Under the pieces are notes generated by a model. That model saw only the letters and a list, made by a program, of their open reading frames with translations. It was not told the DNA's origin and did no database searches. From assembly GCA_030151165.1 (NCBI GenBank), contig JASLEM010000265.1, positions 1 to 5,118 on the forward strand: a stretch of 5,118 bases of DNA, written 5' to 3'. Each line of letters begins with the position of its first letter. The stretch's first letter is position 1. Positions 1-5,118 of the stretch are shown here, one piece after another. A program made the position numbers and the translations under genes. The stretch comes from Burkholderiaceae bacterium. GTDB lineage: Bacteria; Pseudomonadota; Gammaproteobacteria; Burkholderiales; Burkholderiaceae.

Positions 1-624
1 TGCGGCTTCGCGTGGATCGAGGGCATGCCGGTGGGCATCGTCGCCAACAACGGCATCCTGTTCGCCGAGAGCGCCGACAAGGGCGCGCACTTCATCGAGC
101 TGTGCTGCCAGCGCAAGGTGCCGCTCGTGTTCCTGCAGAACATCACGGGCTTCATGGTCGGCCGCAAGTACGAGAACGAAGGCATCGCCCGCGCCGGCGC
201 GAAGATGGTGACGGCCGTCGCGTGCGCGCAGGTGCCCAAGTTCACGGTGATCATCGGCGGCTCGTTCGGCGCCGGCAACTACGGCATGTGCGGCCGCGCG
301 TACAGCCCGCGCTTCCTGTGGATGTGGCCCAACGCGCGCATCAGCGTGATGGGCGGCGAGCAGGCCGCGAGCGTGCTGGCGACGGTGCGCCGCGACGGCA
401 TCGAGGGCAAGGGCGGCCAATGGTCGGCCGACGAGGAAGAGTCGTTCAAGGCGCCGATCCGCGACCAGTACGAGGTGCAGGGCCACCCGTACTTCGCCAG
501 CGCGCGCCTGTGGGACGACGGCGTGATCGACCCGGCCGACACCCGCCGCGTGCTCGCGCTGGGCCTGAGCGCCAGCCTCAACGCGCCGATCCCCGACACG
601 AAGTTCGGCGTGTTCCGCATGTGA
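1..624 (+). CDS. liuB: 3-methylcrotonyl-CoA carboxylase, carboxyltransferase (beta) subunit, 3' part
   Basis: This is the C-terminal 207 residues of an acyl-CoA carboxylase beta subunit; the start lies upstream of the window. The family is about 535 residues, so roughly 330 are missing. The subunit transfers the carboxyl group from carboxybiotin to 3-methylcrotonyl-CoA, giving 3-methylglutaconyl-CoA, in the cytoplasmic alpha6beta6 enzyme of leucine breakdown. Visible family signatures, numbered from the first codon in the window, are [10 protein letters not shown] (11-20), [13 protein letters not shown] (42-54), the glycine-rich [16 protein letters not shown] (86-101), [15 protein letters not shown] (107-121) and the terminal FGVFRM. 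These match methylcrotonyl-CoA carboxylase better than propionyl- or acetyl-CoA carboxylase. The partner alpha subunit starts at 4409, supporting the assignment. A geranyl-CoA carboxylase (AtuC) is the main alternative; liuC and the motif wording favour leucine degradation. The reading frame is intact up to the TGA at 622-624. Confidence 0.93.
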   Translation, partial: CGFAWIEGMPVGIVANNGILFAESADKGAHFIELCCQRKVPLVFLQNITGFMVGRKYENEGIARAGAKMVTAVACAQVPKFTVIIGGSFGAGNYGMCGRAYSPRFLWMWPNARISVMGGEQAASVLATVRRDGIEGKGGQWSADEEESFKAPIRDQYEVQGHPYFASARLWDDGVIDPADTRRVLALGLSASLNAPIPDTKFGVFRM

Positions 625-639
625 TGCTCCCGCGGCGTG

Positions 640-655
640 CGTGACACCGTTCACG
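640..655. promoter_or_regulatory. CRP/Vfr/Clp-like palindrome in the liuB downstream gap
   Basis: CGTGA (640-644), six bases, then TCACG (651-655) form a perfect inverted repeat. The core GTGA-N6-TCAC is the symmetric core of the established CRP-family consensus TGTGA-N6-TCACA. It lies 15 bases after the liuB stop and 77 bases before the ATG at 733, a plausible position for an operator or activator site of an internal promoter. No convincing -35/-10 pair was seen nearby. The stem is only 5 bp without a T-run, so it is a poor terminator. Binding is inference from the motif alone. Confidence 0.35.
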
Positions 656-732
656 TCGCCGAGGCCCGCGCGCCGGGCGCGGCCGGTTCGTCCCCCGATG
701 ATGGCGGCGGTTTCAACTTCGTTCGACACGGC

Positions 733-1557
733 ATGACTTCCTCGTCCCTTTTCCCCCGATTCGCTCCGCTGCTGGCGCTGTGCCTGGGGCTGGCCGCGGC
801 GCCCGTGGCGCAGGCGCGCAACGACAGCCTCAAGTTCCCGCTCGACAAGGCGCTGGCGCGCAAGCACGTGCGCGAGATCGTCGGCGACCTGCCGCTGCAT
901 TTCGGCGGCGCGAGCGTGAACGGCGTCGACCTGGCGCCCGGCGACGTCACCGCGCAAGGCGTGGCCAGCATCGTCAGCGACGATCCGCACCACCGCGAGC
1001 ACCTGACCGACGACGAGACCTGCCGCCTCGCGTTCGAGGACGCGGTCGCGCAGCTCGTCGGCCAGGCGCACCAGGCGGGCGCGGCCGCGGTCGTGGGCAT
1101 CGTCTCCGCCTTCAAGGGCGAGGTCTTCGACGATCCGCGCCAGTACGACTGCCACGCCGGCTCGACCAAGTCCTACGTCACGCTGCACGGCCGGCTCGCG
1201 CGCAGCTACGTCGAGCAGAGCGCCCGCCCGCTGCCGGCGGCGACCGGCTTCGCCCCGCTCGACGACGTGAAGGCCGTGCCGATCAGCGACGCCGGCCGCG
1301 AACGCTACGCGTACTTCCTGACGCTGCCCCGGCCGCGCGCGTTCGTCGTCTACGAGGACGGCAGCTGGCGCTTCTACTCGAAGGATCCCGAGGCGATGAG
1401 CAAGGCGCTCGACTACTGCGCGCGGCAAGGCAAGCGCTGCTGGCTCTACGCGGCCGACGACCGCGTCGTCTGGAGCGCCGACGTCGCCCGCCGCATCGGC
1501 TCGACCGCGCAGCTCGACGGCGGCACGCCGGGCAGCGTGCAGGACGAGCACCAATGA
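733..1557 (+). CDS. exported two-domain protein of unknown function (paralogue A)
   Basis: This encodes 274 residues and I do not recognise a defined function. Residues 1-28 form a signal peptide (a basic residue, a Leu/Ala-rich core, then PVAQA before RND), so the product is probably periplasmic. Residues 29-158 contain LPLHFGGAS, a Cys (97), AGAAAVVGIVS (115-125), DDP..YDCH with Cys140, and KSYV. This pattern resembles the small exported Burkholderiales proteins often mislabelled 'excinuclease ABC subunit A', which have nothing to do with DNA repair. Residues 189-261 form a second module with ERYAYFLTLP, PRAF, EDGSWRF, Cys229/Cys236 and CWLYAADDRVVW. This module is about 70% identical to that of the next gene and recurs at the end of the hydrolase at 3166-4341. 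The ATG at 733 was chosen because it places the signal peptide at the N-terminus. A GTG at 637 would add 32 low-complexity residues and has no ribosome binding site. The 733 start also lacks a clear Shine-Dalgarno. The stop overlaps the next start (ATGA). Confidence 0.85.
   Translation: MTSSSLFPRFAPLLALCLGLAAAPVAQARNDSLKFPLDKALARKHVREIVGDLPLHFGGASVNGVDLAPGDVTAQGVASIVSDDPHHREHLTDDETCRLAFEDAVAQLVGQAHQAGAAAVVGIVSAFKGEVFDDPRQYDCHAGSTKSYVTLHGRLARSYVEQSARPLPAATGFAPLDDVKAVPISDAGRERYAYFLTLPRPRAFVVYEDGSWRFYSKDPEAMSKALDYCARQGKRCWLYAADDRVVWSADVARRIGSTAQLDGGTPGSVQDEHQ
1297..1557 (+). repeat. tandem gene duplication, copy 1 (module plus coupling junction)
   Basis: This segment encodes residues 189-274 of paralogue A and is the best-preserved part of a direct duplication whose second copy is at 2118-2387. 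Nucleotide similarity is visible to the eye, for example CCTGACGCTGCCC and GACGGCAGCTGGCGCTTCT in both copies. The last 17 bases (1541-1557) differ from 2371-2387 at one position only, so the duplication includes the ribosome binding site and the ATGA junction. Confidence 0.7.
1541..1548 (+). promoter_or_regulatory. ribosome binding site for paralogue B, inside the end of paralogue A
   Basis: AGGACGAG ends a few bases before the ATG at 1554; AGGA is followed by nine bases and then the ATG. It encodes part of the terminal QDEHQ of the upstream protein. It decides for the ATG at 1554 over the in-frame ATG at 1572, which has no such sequence at a proper distance, and implies translational coupling through the ATGA overlap. 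Confidence 0.7.
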
Positions 1558-2387
1558 GTCCGCATCGCCCCATGCGCCTCCTTCGATCGACCCTGCTCCT
1601 CGCCGCCATCGTGGCGGCCACGTCGGCCCACGCGCGCGACGTCGTGCTCCACCTGCCCGCCGCCGCCGCGCTGGCGACGCCGGCGACGCACGTCATCGTC
1701 GGCAACCTGCCGCTGCGTTTCGGCAGCGCTTCCGCGACGACCGCGGACGCGCTGCCCGACGACGTGCAGGTCGAGGGCGAAGCCGGCGCGACCAGCACCG
1801 ACCCGACGGTGCGGTACTTCAAGCGGCCGACCGACGAGGAAGTCTGCCAGCGTGCGCTCGACGACGCGTTGACGCGCCTGTCCGCCGCGGCGCGCAAGGC
1901 CGGCGCGGTCGCGGTGGTGGGCATCGTGTCCGACTACAAGGGCGTGGTGTACGACGACCCCGCGGCCTACGAGTGCCATTCGGGCACCTTCAACTCCTAC
2001 GTCTGGCTGCGCGCGCGTTTCTCGCGTTCGAAGCCGCACACGCTGGCCGTGCCGCCGAAGTCCGGCTACGCCGAGCTGGGCGACCTCGGCGCGCTGCCGA
2101 CCGAGCTGCCTGCCGGCAAGGAGCGCTACGCGCACTTCCTGACGCTGCCCAAGCCGCGCGCGTTCGTGTTCCAGGACGACGGCAGCTGGCGCTTCTGGGC
2201 CGACGATCCGGACGCGATGACGAAGGCGCTCGACGACTGCGCGCGCCGCGGCCACAAGTGCTGGCTGTACGCGGTCGACGACAACGTCGTCTGGAATGCC
2301 GACGAGGACCGCCGCATCGGCACCGTGGCCCAGCTGCGCGGCGACGCGCACGCGCCGGCCGTTCCCGTGAAGGACGAACACCAATGA
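1554..2387 (+). CDS. exported two-domain protein of unknown function (paralogue B)
   Basis: This encodes 277 residues and is a tandem paralogue of the preceding gene. Residues 1-27 form a signal peptide (basic MSPHRPMRLLRS, a hydrophobic Leu/Ala/Val stretch, then SAHA before RDVV), predicting export to the periplasm. The first domain (about 28-159) keeps VGNLPLRFGSAS, Cys98, AGAVAVVGIVS, DDP..YECH with Cys141, and NSYV. The second module (189-261) aligns without gaps to paralogue A: ERYAHFLTLP, PRAF, DDGSWRF, Cys229/Cys236, KCWLYAVDDNVVW. By hand count 51 of 73 positions are identical there, while the first domain is clearly more diverged. The two Cys pairs fit disulfides in an oxidising compartment (inference). 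The start at 1554 overlaps the upstream stop and has a good ribosome binding site; 1572 would also leave a signal peptide, so a shorter 271-residue form is possible. The stop overlaps the liuC start. I know of no function and see no catalytic motif. Confidence 0.87.
   Translation: MSPHRPMRLLRSTLLLAAIVAATSAHARDVVLHLPAAAALATPATHVIVGNLPLRFGSASATTADALPDDVQVEGEAGATSTDPTVRYFKRPTDEEVCQRALDDALTRLSAAARKAGAVAVVGIVSDYKGVVYDDPAAYECHSGTFNSYVWLRARFSRSKPHTLAVPPKSGYAELGDLGALPTELPAGKERYAHFLTLPKPRAFVFQDDGSWRFWADDPDAMTKALDDCARRGHKCWLYAVDDNVVWNADEDRRIGTVAQLRGDAHAPAVPVKDEHQ
2118..2387 (+). repeat. tandem gene duplication, copy 2 (module plus coupling junction)
   Basis: This segment encodes residues 189-277 of paralogue B and pairs with 1297-1557. 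It includes an insertion of a few residues before the terminal DEHQ, but the ribosome binding site and overlapping ATGA are kept. Here they serve the unrelated downstream liuC gene. Confidence 0.7.
2370..2374 (+). promoter_or_regulatory. ribosome binding site for liuC, inside the end of paralogue B
   Basis: AAGGA is followed by nine bases and then the ATG at 2384. It lies within the codons for the terminal VKDEHQ of paralogue B. With the 4-nt ATGA overlap it fixes the liuC start and suggests that liuC translation is coupled to the upstream gene. Confidence 0.7.
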
Positions 2388-3163
2388 CCGCCACCCTGCA
2401 GATCGACCGCGCCGGCCCCGTCGCGCGCGTGTTCCTGAACCGCCCGGACGTGCGCAACGCGTTCAACGACAGCGTCATCGCCGAGCTCACCGCCGCGTTC
2501 ACCGGCTTCGCGGCCGACGACACGCTGCGCGCCGTCGTCCTCGGCGGCCACGGCAAGGCGTTCTGCGCCGGCGCCGACCTGTCGTGGATGCGCGCGATGG
2601 CCGACTACACGTGGGAGCAGAACCGCGCCGACGCGCAAGGCCTGGCCGACATGCTCCACGCGATCTGGTCGTGCCCGGTGCCCGTGGTCGGACGCGTCCA
2701 CGGCGACTGCTACGCCGGCGGCGTCGGCCTGGCGGCGGTGTGCGACATCCTCGTCGCGGCCGAGGGCGTCAACTTCTGCCTCAGCGAGGCGAAGCTGGGG
2801 CTGCTGCCCGCGACGATCGGCCCGTACGTCGTGCGCGCGCTCGGCGAGCAGGCGGCGCGGCGCTACTTCACCACCGCGGAGCGCTTCGACGCCGCGCGCG
2901 CCCACGCGCTCGGCTTCGTGCACGAGGTCGTGGCGGCCGACGCGCTCGACGCGAGGGTCGACGAGCTCGTCGCCGCGCTCGTGGCCAACGGCCCGGCCGC
3001 GGTGCGCGCCTGCAAGAAGCTCGTGCAGGACGTCGCCGGCCGGCCGGTCGACGAGGCCTTGCGCGCCGATACGGCACGGCGTATCGCCGACATCCGGGCC
3101 AGCGCCGAGGGCAAGGAGGGCGTGCAGTCCTTCCTCGCCAAGCGCGACCCCGCGTGGCGCTGA
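2384..3163 (+). CDS. liuC: methylglutaconyl-CoA hydratase (enoyl-CoA hydratase/isomerase family)
   Basis: This encodes 259 residues, a normal length for a crotonase-fold enzyme, with no signal peptide, so it acts in the cytoplasm. The expected reaction is hydration of 3-methylglutaconyl-CoA to HMG-CoA, the step directly after methylcrotonyl-CoA carboxylase in leucine breakdown. Visible crotonase features are LNRPDVRNAFN (18-28), the oxyanion-hole segment AFCAGADLSWM (59-69), VHGDCYAGGVGLAAVCDI (105-122), FCLSEAKLGLLPATIGPYVV (131-150), and the terminal FLAKRDPAWR. Of the two catalytic glutamates of classical enoyl-CoA hydratases, the second is present (Glu135), but the first position is Gly115. 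As I recall, Pseudomonas LiuC also has Gly there and shares the FCLSE..IGL.PA.I.P wording, so this looks subfamily-typical. The gene lies between the two carboxylase subunits, overlaps the upstream stop by 4 nt and is followed after 2 nt by the hydrolase. AtuE (isohexenylglutaconyl-CoA hydratase) is the main alternative. Confidence 0.92.
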   Translation: MTATLQIDRAGPVARVFLNRPDVRNAFNDSVIAELTAAFTGFAADDTLRAVVLGGHGKAFCAGADLSWMRAMADYTWEQNRADAQGLADMLHAIWSCPVPVVGRVHGDCYAGGVGLAAVCDILVAAEGVNFCLSEAKLGLLPATIGPYVVRALGEQAARRYFTTAERFDAARAHALGFVHEVVAADALDARVDELVAALVANGPAAVRACKKLVQDVAGRPVDEALRADTARRIADIRASAEGKEGVQSFLAKRDPAWR

Positions 3164-3165
3164 GC

Positions 3166-4341
3166 ATGCGCATCGCCGGCCTGCGCCGCCTCGCGTCACG
3201 CGTGCTCGCGTGCGCGGGGCTGCTCGTGGCCGCGCTGCCCGGCGGCGTGCGTGCGCAGGACGCGCCGCCGCTGCCCGTGGGCAGCATGCGCGAGAACGTC
3301 GTGATGGCGCCCAAGCCCGGCCCGGGCGGCGTGCTGCTGGAGACGACGCTGTTCCGCCCGCCCGGCGACGGCCCGTTCCCGCTCGTCATCATCAACCACG
3401 GCAAGGCGGCGGGCGACACCCACGAGCAGCCGCGCCAGCGCTACGTGCTCGCCGCGCGCGAGTTCGTGCGGCGCGGCTACGCGGTGGCCACGCCGATGCG
3501 CCAGGGCTTCGCGCGCTCCGGCGGCGCCTACGCGTTCACCGGCTGCGACGTCGAGGCCAACGGCATCGCGCAGGCCGACGACGTCGCCGCGGCGCTGGCC
3601 GCGCTGTCGCGGATGCCCGACATCGACGCCCGCCGCGTCGTCGTGATGGGCCAGTCGCAGGGCGGCCTCGCGACGATCGCGCTCGGCGCGCGCAACCTGC
3701 CGCAGGTCGCGGGGCTCGTCAGCTTCGCGGGCGGGCTGCGGCTCGACGACTGCCCGCACTGGCAGCGCGACCTCGCCACCGCGTTCGCGCACTACGGCGC
3801 GGCCACGACCGTGCCGAGCGTCTGGTTCTACGGCGACAACGACGCGTTCTTCGACGCCGACACCTGGCGCCGCATGTTCCGCGCGTACACCGATGTCGGC
3901 GGCCCCGCGCGGCTCGTCGCGTTCGGCGAGTTCGGCGACAACGCGCACTCGATGTTCGCGTCCCCGGCGGGTGTGCAGATCTGGCTGCCGGAGCTCGAGC
4001 GCTTCTTTGCCCAGCTGCACCTGCCGTTCGACGTCCGCTACCGCCTCGACAGCGCGCAGGAGTCGCCCGCGATGGAAGACGTCGCGCACGTGCCTTTCCT
4101 CGGCGACAAGGGCCGGGCCGGCTACCGGCAGTTCCTCGCCAAGCCGCTGCCGCGCGCCTTCGCGATCGCCCCCGACGGCGCCTGGGCGTTCCGCGACGGC
4201 GAGGCGACCAGCGCGCGCGACGCGCTCGCCGACTGCCAGCAGCGCACGGCGCGCGGCCCGTGCCGGCTCTATGTCGTCGACTACGACGTCGTGTGGCGCG
4301 ACGACCCGGCCCCGGCCACGATCCGTGGCGCCGCCCCGTGA
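3166..4341 (+). CDS. exported alpha/beta hydrolase with extra C-terminal module
   Basis: This encodes 391 residues. Residues 1-30 form a signal peptide ([12 protein letters not shown], then a hydrophobic run ending GGVRA before QDAPP), predicting a periplasmic or secreted enzyme. Residues about 40-285 form an alpha/beta-hydrolase domain of the dienelactone-hydrolase/prolyl-oligopeptidase-like type. The strand [11 protein letters not shown] (71-81) carries the oxyanion HG; the nucleophile elbow is GQSQGG with Ser164; the likely acid is Asp226 in YGDND (Asp224 is less likely); the likely base is His261 in NAHSMF. The substrate, presumably an ester, cannot be named. Residues about 316-380 hold the module shared with the two paralogues upstream: [20 protein letters not shown], Cys357/Cys366, [12 protein letters not shown]. 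Cys127 and Cys196 could form a second disulfide (inference). The start at 3166 lies 2 nt after the liuC stop and has only a weak ribosome binding site. An in-frame GTG at 3154 is possible but less likely. Co-transcription with liuC is probable. Confidence 0.88.
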   Translation: MRIAGLRRLASRVLACAGLLVAALPGGVRAQDAPPLPVGSMRENVVMAPKPGPGGVLLETTLFRPPGDGPFPLVIINHGKAAGDTHEQPRQRYVLAAREFVRRGYAVATPMRQGFARSGGAYAFTGCDVEANGIAQADDVAAALAALSRMPDIDARRVVVMGQSQGGLATIALGARNLPQVAGLVSFAGGLRLDDCPHWQRDLATAFAHYGAATTVPSVWFYGDNDAFFDADTWRRMFRAYTDVGGPARLVAFGEFGDNAHSMFASPAGVQIWLPELERFFAQLHLPFDVRYRLDSAQESPAMEDVAHVPFLGDKGRAGYRQFLAKPLPRAFAIAPDGAWAFRDGEATSARDALADCQQRTARGPCRLYVVDYDVVWRDDPAPATIRGAAP

Positions 4342-4408
4342 CGCAGATTTCATTCCTGACGATTCCAGACGCCGACGACGGCAGCGCATCCTTTGCGGAG
4401 ACAGAACC
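4342..4408 (+). other. intergenic leader before the alpha subunit gene
   Basis: These 67 bases separate the hydrolase stop from the liuD start. The part around 4345-4366 is noticeably more AT-rich than its surroundings. I see no clear -35/-10 pair, no strong hairpin with a T-run, and only a short GCCG-N4-CGGC stem (4371-4382). An internal promoter is possible but not demonstrated. Confidence 0.4.
4397..4400 (+). promoter_or_regulatory. ribosome binding site of liuD
   Basis: GGAG is followed by eight bases and then the ATG at 4409, a good Shine-Dalgarno spacing. It supports this start, which also gives the canonical family N-terminus. Confidence 0.7.
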
Positions 4409-5118
4409 ATGTTTGACAAGATCTTGATCGCCAATCGCGGTGAAATCGCCTGCCGAGTCGCAGCAACGGCCCGCCGCCTCGGCGTGAAGAGCGTCGCCGT
4501 CTACTCGGACGCCGACGCCGACGCGCGCCACGTCGCCGCGTGCGACGAGGCCGTGCGCATCGGCGAGCCGTCGCCGCGCGACAGCTACCTGCGCTGGGAA
4601 CGCATCATCGACGCCGCCAAGGCCACGGGCGCCCAGGCGATCCACCCGGGCTACGGCTTCCTCAGCGAGAACGAGGACTTCGCGCAGGCCTGCGCGGACG
4701 CCGGCATCGCGTTCATCGGCCCGCCGCCGTCGGCGATCCGCGCGATGGGCCTGAAGGCCGAGTCCAAGCAGCTGATGGAAAAGGCCGGCGTGCGCCTCGT
4801 GCCCGGCTACCACGCGGCCGACCAGGATCCCGCGCTGCTCCGGCGCGAGGCCGACCGCATCGGCTACCCGGTGCTGATCAAGGCGAGTGCGGGCGGCGGC
4901 GGCAAGGGCATGCGCGTCGTGATGGCGGGCGAGGAGTTCGACGCCGCGCTCGCGTCCTGCAAGCGCGAGGCGATCAACAGCTTCGGCGACGACGCGGTGC
5001 TGATCGAGCGCTACGTGCAACGCCCGCGCCACATCGAGATCCAGGTGTTCTTCGACACGCACGGCAACGGCGTCTACCTGTTCGAGCGCGACTGCTCGGT
5101 GCAGCGCCGCCACCAGAA
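4409..5118 (+). CDS. liuD: 3-methylcrotonyl-CoA carboxylase, biotin carboxylase (alpha) subunit, 5' part
   Basis: The first 236 codons are visible; the gene runs off the window, and the family is usually about 650-680 residues. The subunit carboxylates biotin with ATP and bicarbonate and carries the biotinyl domain, which would lie downstream. It works with the beta subunit encoded at 1-624. Residues 1-17 are the classic [17 protein letters not shown] start of the biotin-carboxylase N-domain. [10 protein letters not shown] is at 79-88, the conserved linker Lys at 116 (GLKAESK), and the ATP-grasp glycine loop [12 protein letters not shown] at 158-169. RHIEIQVF (207-214) and [11 protein letters not shown] (226-236) follow. 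All are standard for acyl-CoA carboxylase alpha subunits, with no frameshift. The start is fixed by the N-terminal motif and the ribosome binding site. The first codons are slightly less GC-biased than the rest. From this part alone MCC cannot be separated from geranyl- or propionyl-CoA carboxylase; the neighbours make MCC likely. Confidence 0.93.
   Translation, partial: MFDKILIANRGEIACRVAATARRLGVKSVAVYSDADADARHVAACDEAVRIGEPSPRDSYLRWERIIDAAKATGAQAIHPGYGFLSENEDFAQACADAGIAFIGPPPSAIRAMGLKAESKQLMEKAGVRLVPGYHAADQDPALLRREADRIGYPVLIKASAGGGGKGMRVVMAGEEFDAALASCKREAINSFGDDAVLIERYVQRPRHIEIQVFFDTHGNGVYLFERDCSVQRRHQ

Noticed and set aside
640..655. The palindrome as a transcription terminator of liuB
   Set aside because: The stem is only 5 bp and no T-run follows; a regulator-type site is the better reading.
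637..732. GTG start at 637 extending paralogue A by 32 residues
   Set aside because: The extension is low-complexity, has no ribosome binding site and would bury the signal peptide behind 32 residues; the ATG at 733 gives a normal exported N-terminus.
780..1553. Open frame upstream of paralogue B, in a different frame over paralogue A
   Set aside because: The translation is an Arg/Ala-rich shadow typical of high-GC DNA and is contradicted by the well-formed paralogue A and the coupled start at 1554.
1446..2384. Minus-strand open frame (312 codons) opposite paralogue B
   Set aside because: It is a mirror of strongly biased codons in the real gene and shows no start signal or family motifs.
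4413..4418. TTGACA resembling a -35 promoter element
   Set aside because: It is formed by the codons for the conserved MFDK start of liuD, and no matching -10 element follows at the right spacing.
3196..4434. Long minus-strand open frame (412 codons) opposite the hydrolase
   Set aside because: It is a compositional shadow of the real gene; the translation is biased in Arg, Ala, Val and Glu with no domain signature.
3719..5113. Long minus-strand open frame (464 codons) opposite the hydrolase and liuD
   Set aside because: It is Arg/Ala/His-rich, has no recognisable motifs, and lies antisense to two clear genes; such frames are expected at this GC content.

Overview
The window is very GC-rich, with almost every third codon position G or C, and tightly packed. 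All genes lie on the + strand. It looks like a chromosomal catabolic operon from a high-GC betaproteobacterium. Burkholderiales is my best guess, based on codon use, the gene order and the kind of small secreted proteins present; this is inference, not a taxonomic assignment. The frame of the operon is leucine/isovalerate degradation (liu type). It contains the C-terminal part of the carboxyltransferase (beta) subunit of a 3-methylcrotonyl-CoA carboxylase (1-624), a complete LiuC-type methylglutaconyl-CoA hydratase (2384-3163), and the N-terminal part of the biotin-carboxylase (alpha) subunit of the same enzyme (4409 to the window edge). A cytoplasmic route follows: methylcrotonyl-CoA is carboxylated by alpha plus beta to methylglutaconyl-CoA, which LiuC hydrates to HMG-CoA. 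The close atu (acyclic terpene) homologues cannot be fully excluded.

Three genes that do not belong to this pathway sit inside the frame, and each encodes a predicted exported protein. Two tandem paralogues (733-1557 and 1554-2387) lie between the beta subunit and LiuC. A signal-peptide-bearing alpha/beta hydrolase (3166-4341) lies between LiuC and the alpha subunit. All three end in the same roughly 65-residue module: a PRAF motif, a DG[SA]W motif, a Cys pair, and an LY..D..VVW motif. In the paralogues this module follows a domain resembling a family of small exported proteins often mislabelled 'excinuclease ABC subunit A'. In the hydrolase it follows a complete alpha/beta-hydrolase domain. 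The shared module is the most interesting feature of the window.

Layout: 1-624 beta subunit (partial); 625-732 short intergenic gap with a CRP-like palindrome at 640-655; 733-1557 paralogue A; 4-nt ATGA overlap; 1554-2387 paralogue B; 4-nt ATGA overlap; 2384-3163 liuC; 2-nt gap; 3166-4341 secreted hydrolase; 67-nt gap with a good ribosome binding site; 4409-5118 alpha subunit (partial). The overlaps and short gaps suggest that the four genes from 733 to 4341 are co-transcribed and largely translationally coupled. I see no tRNA, rRNA, CRISPR array, insertion sequence or convincing terminator.
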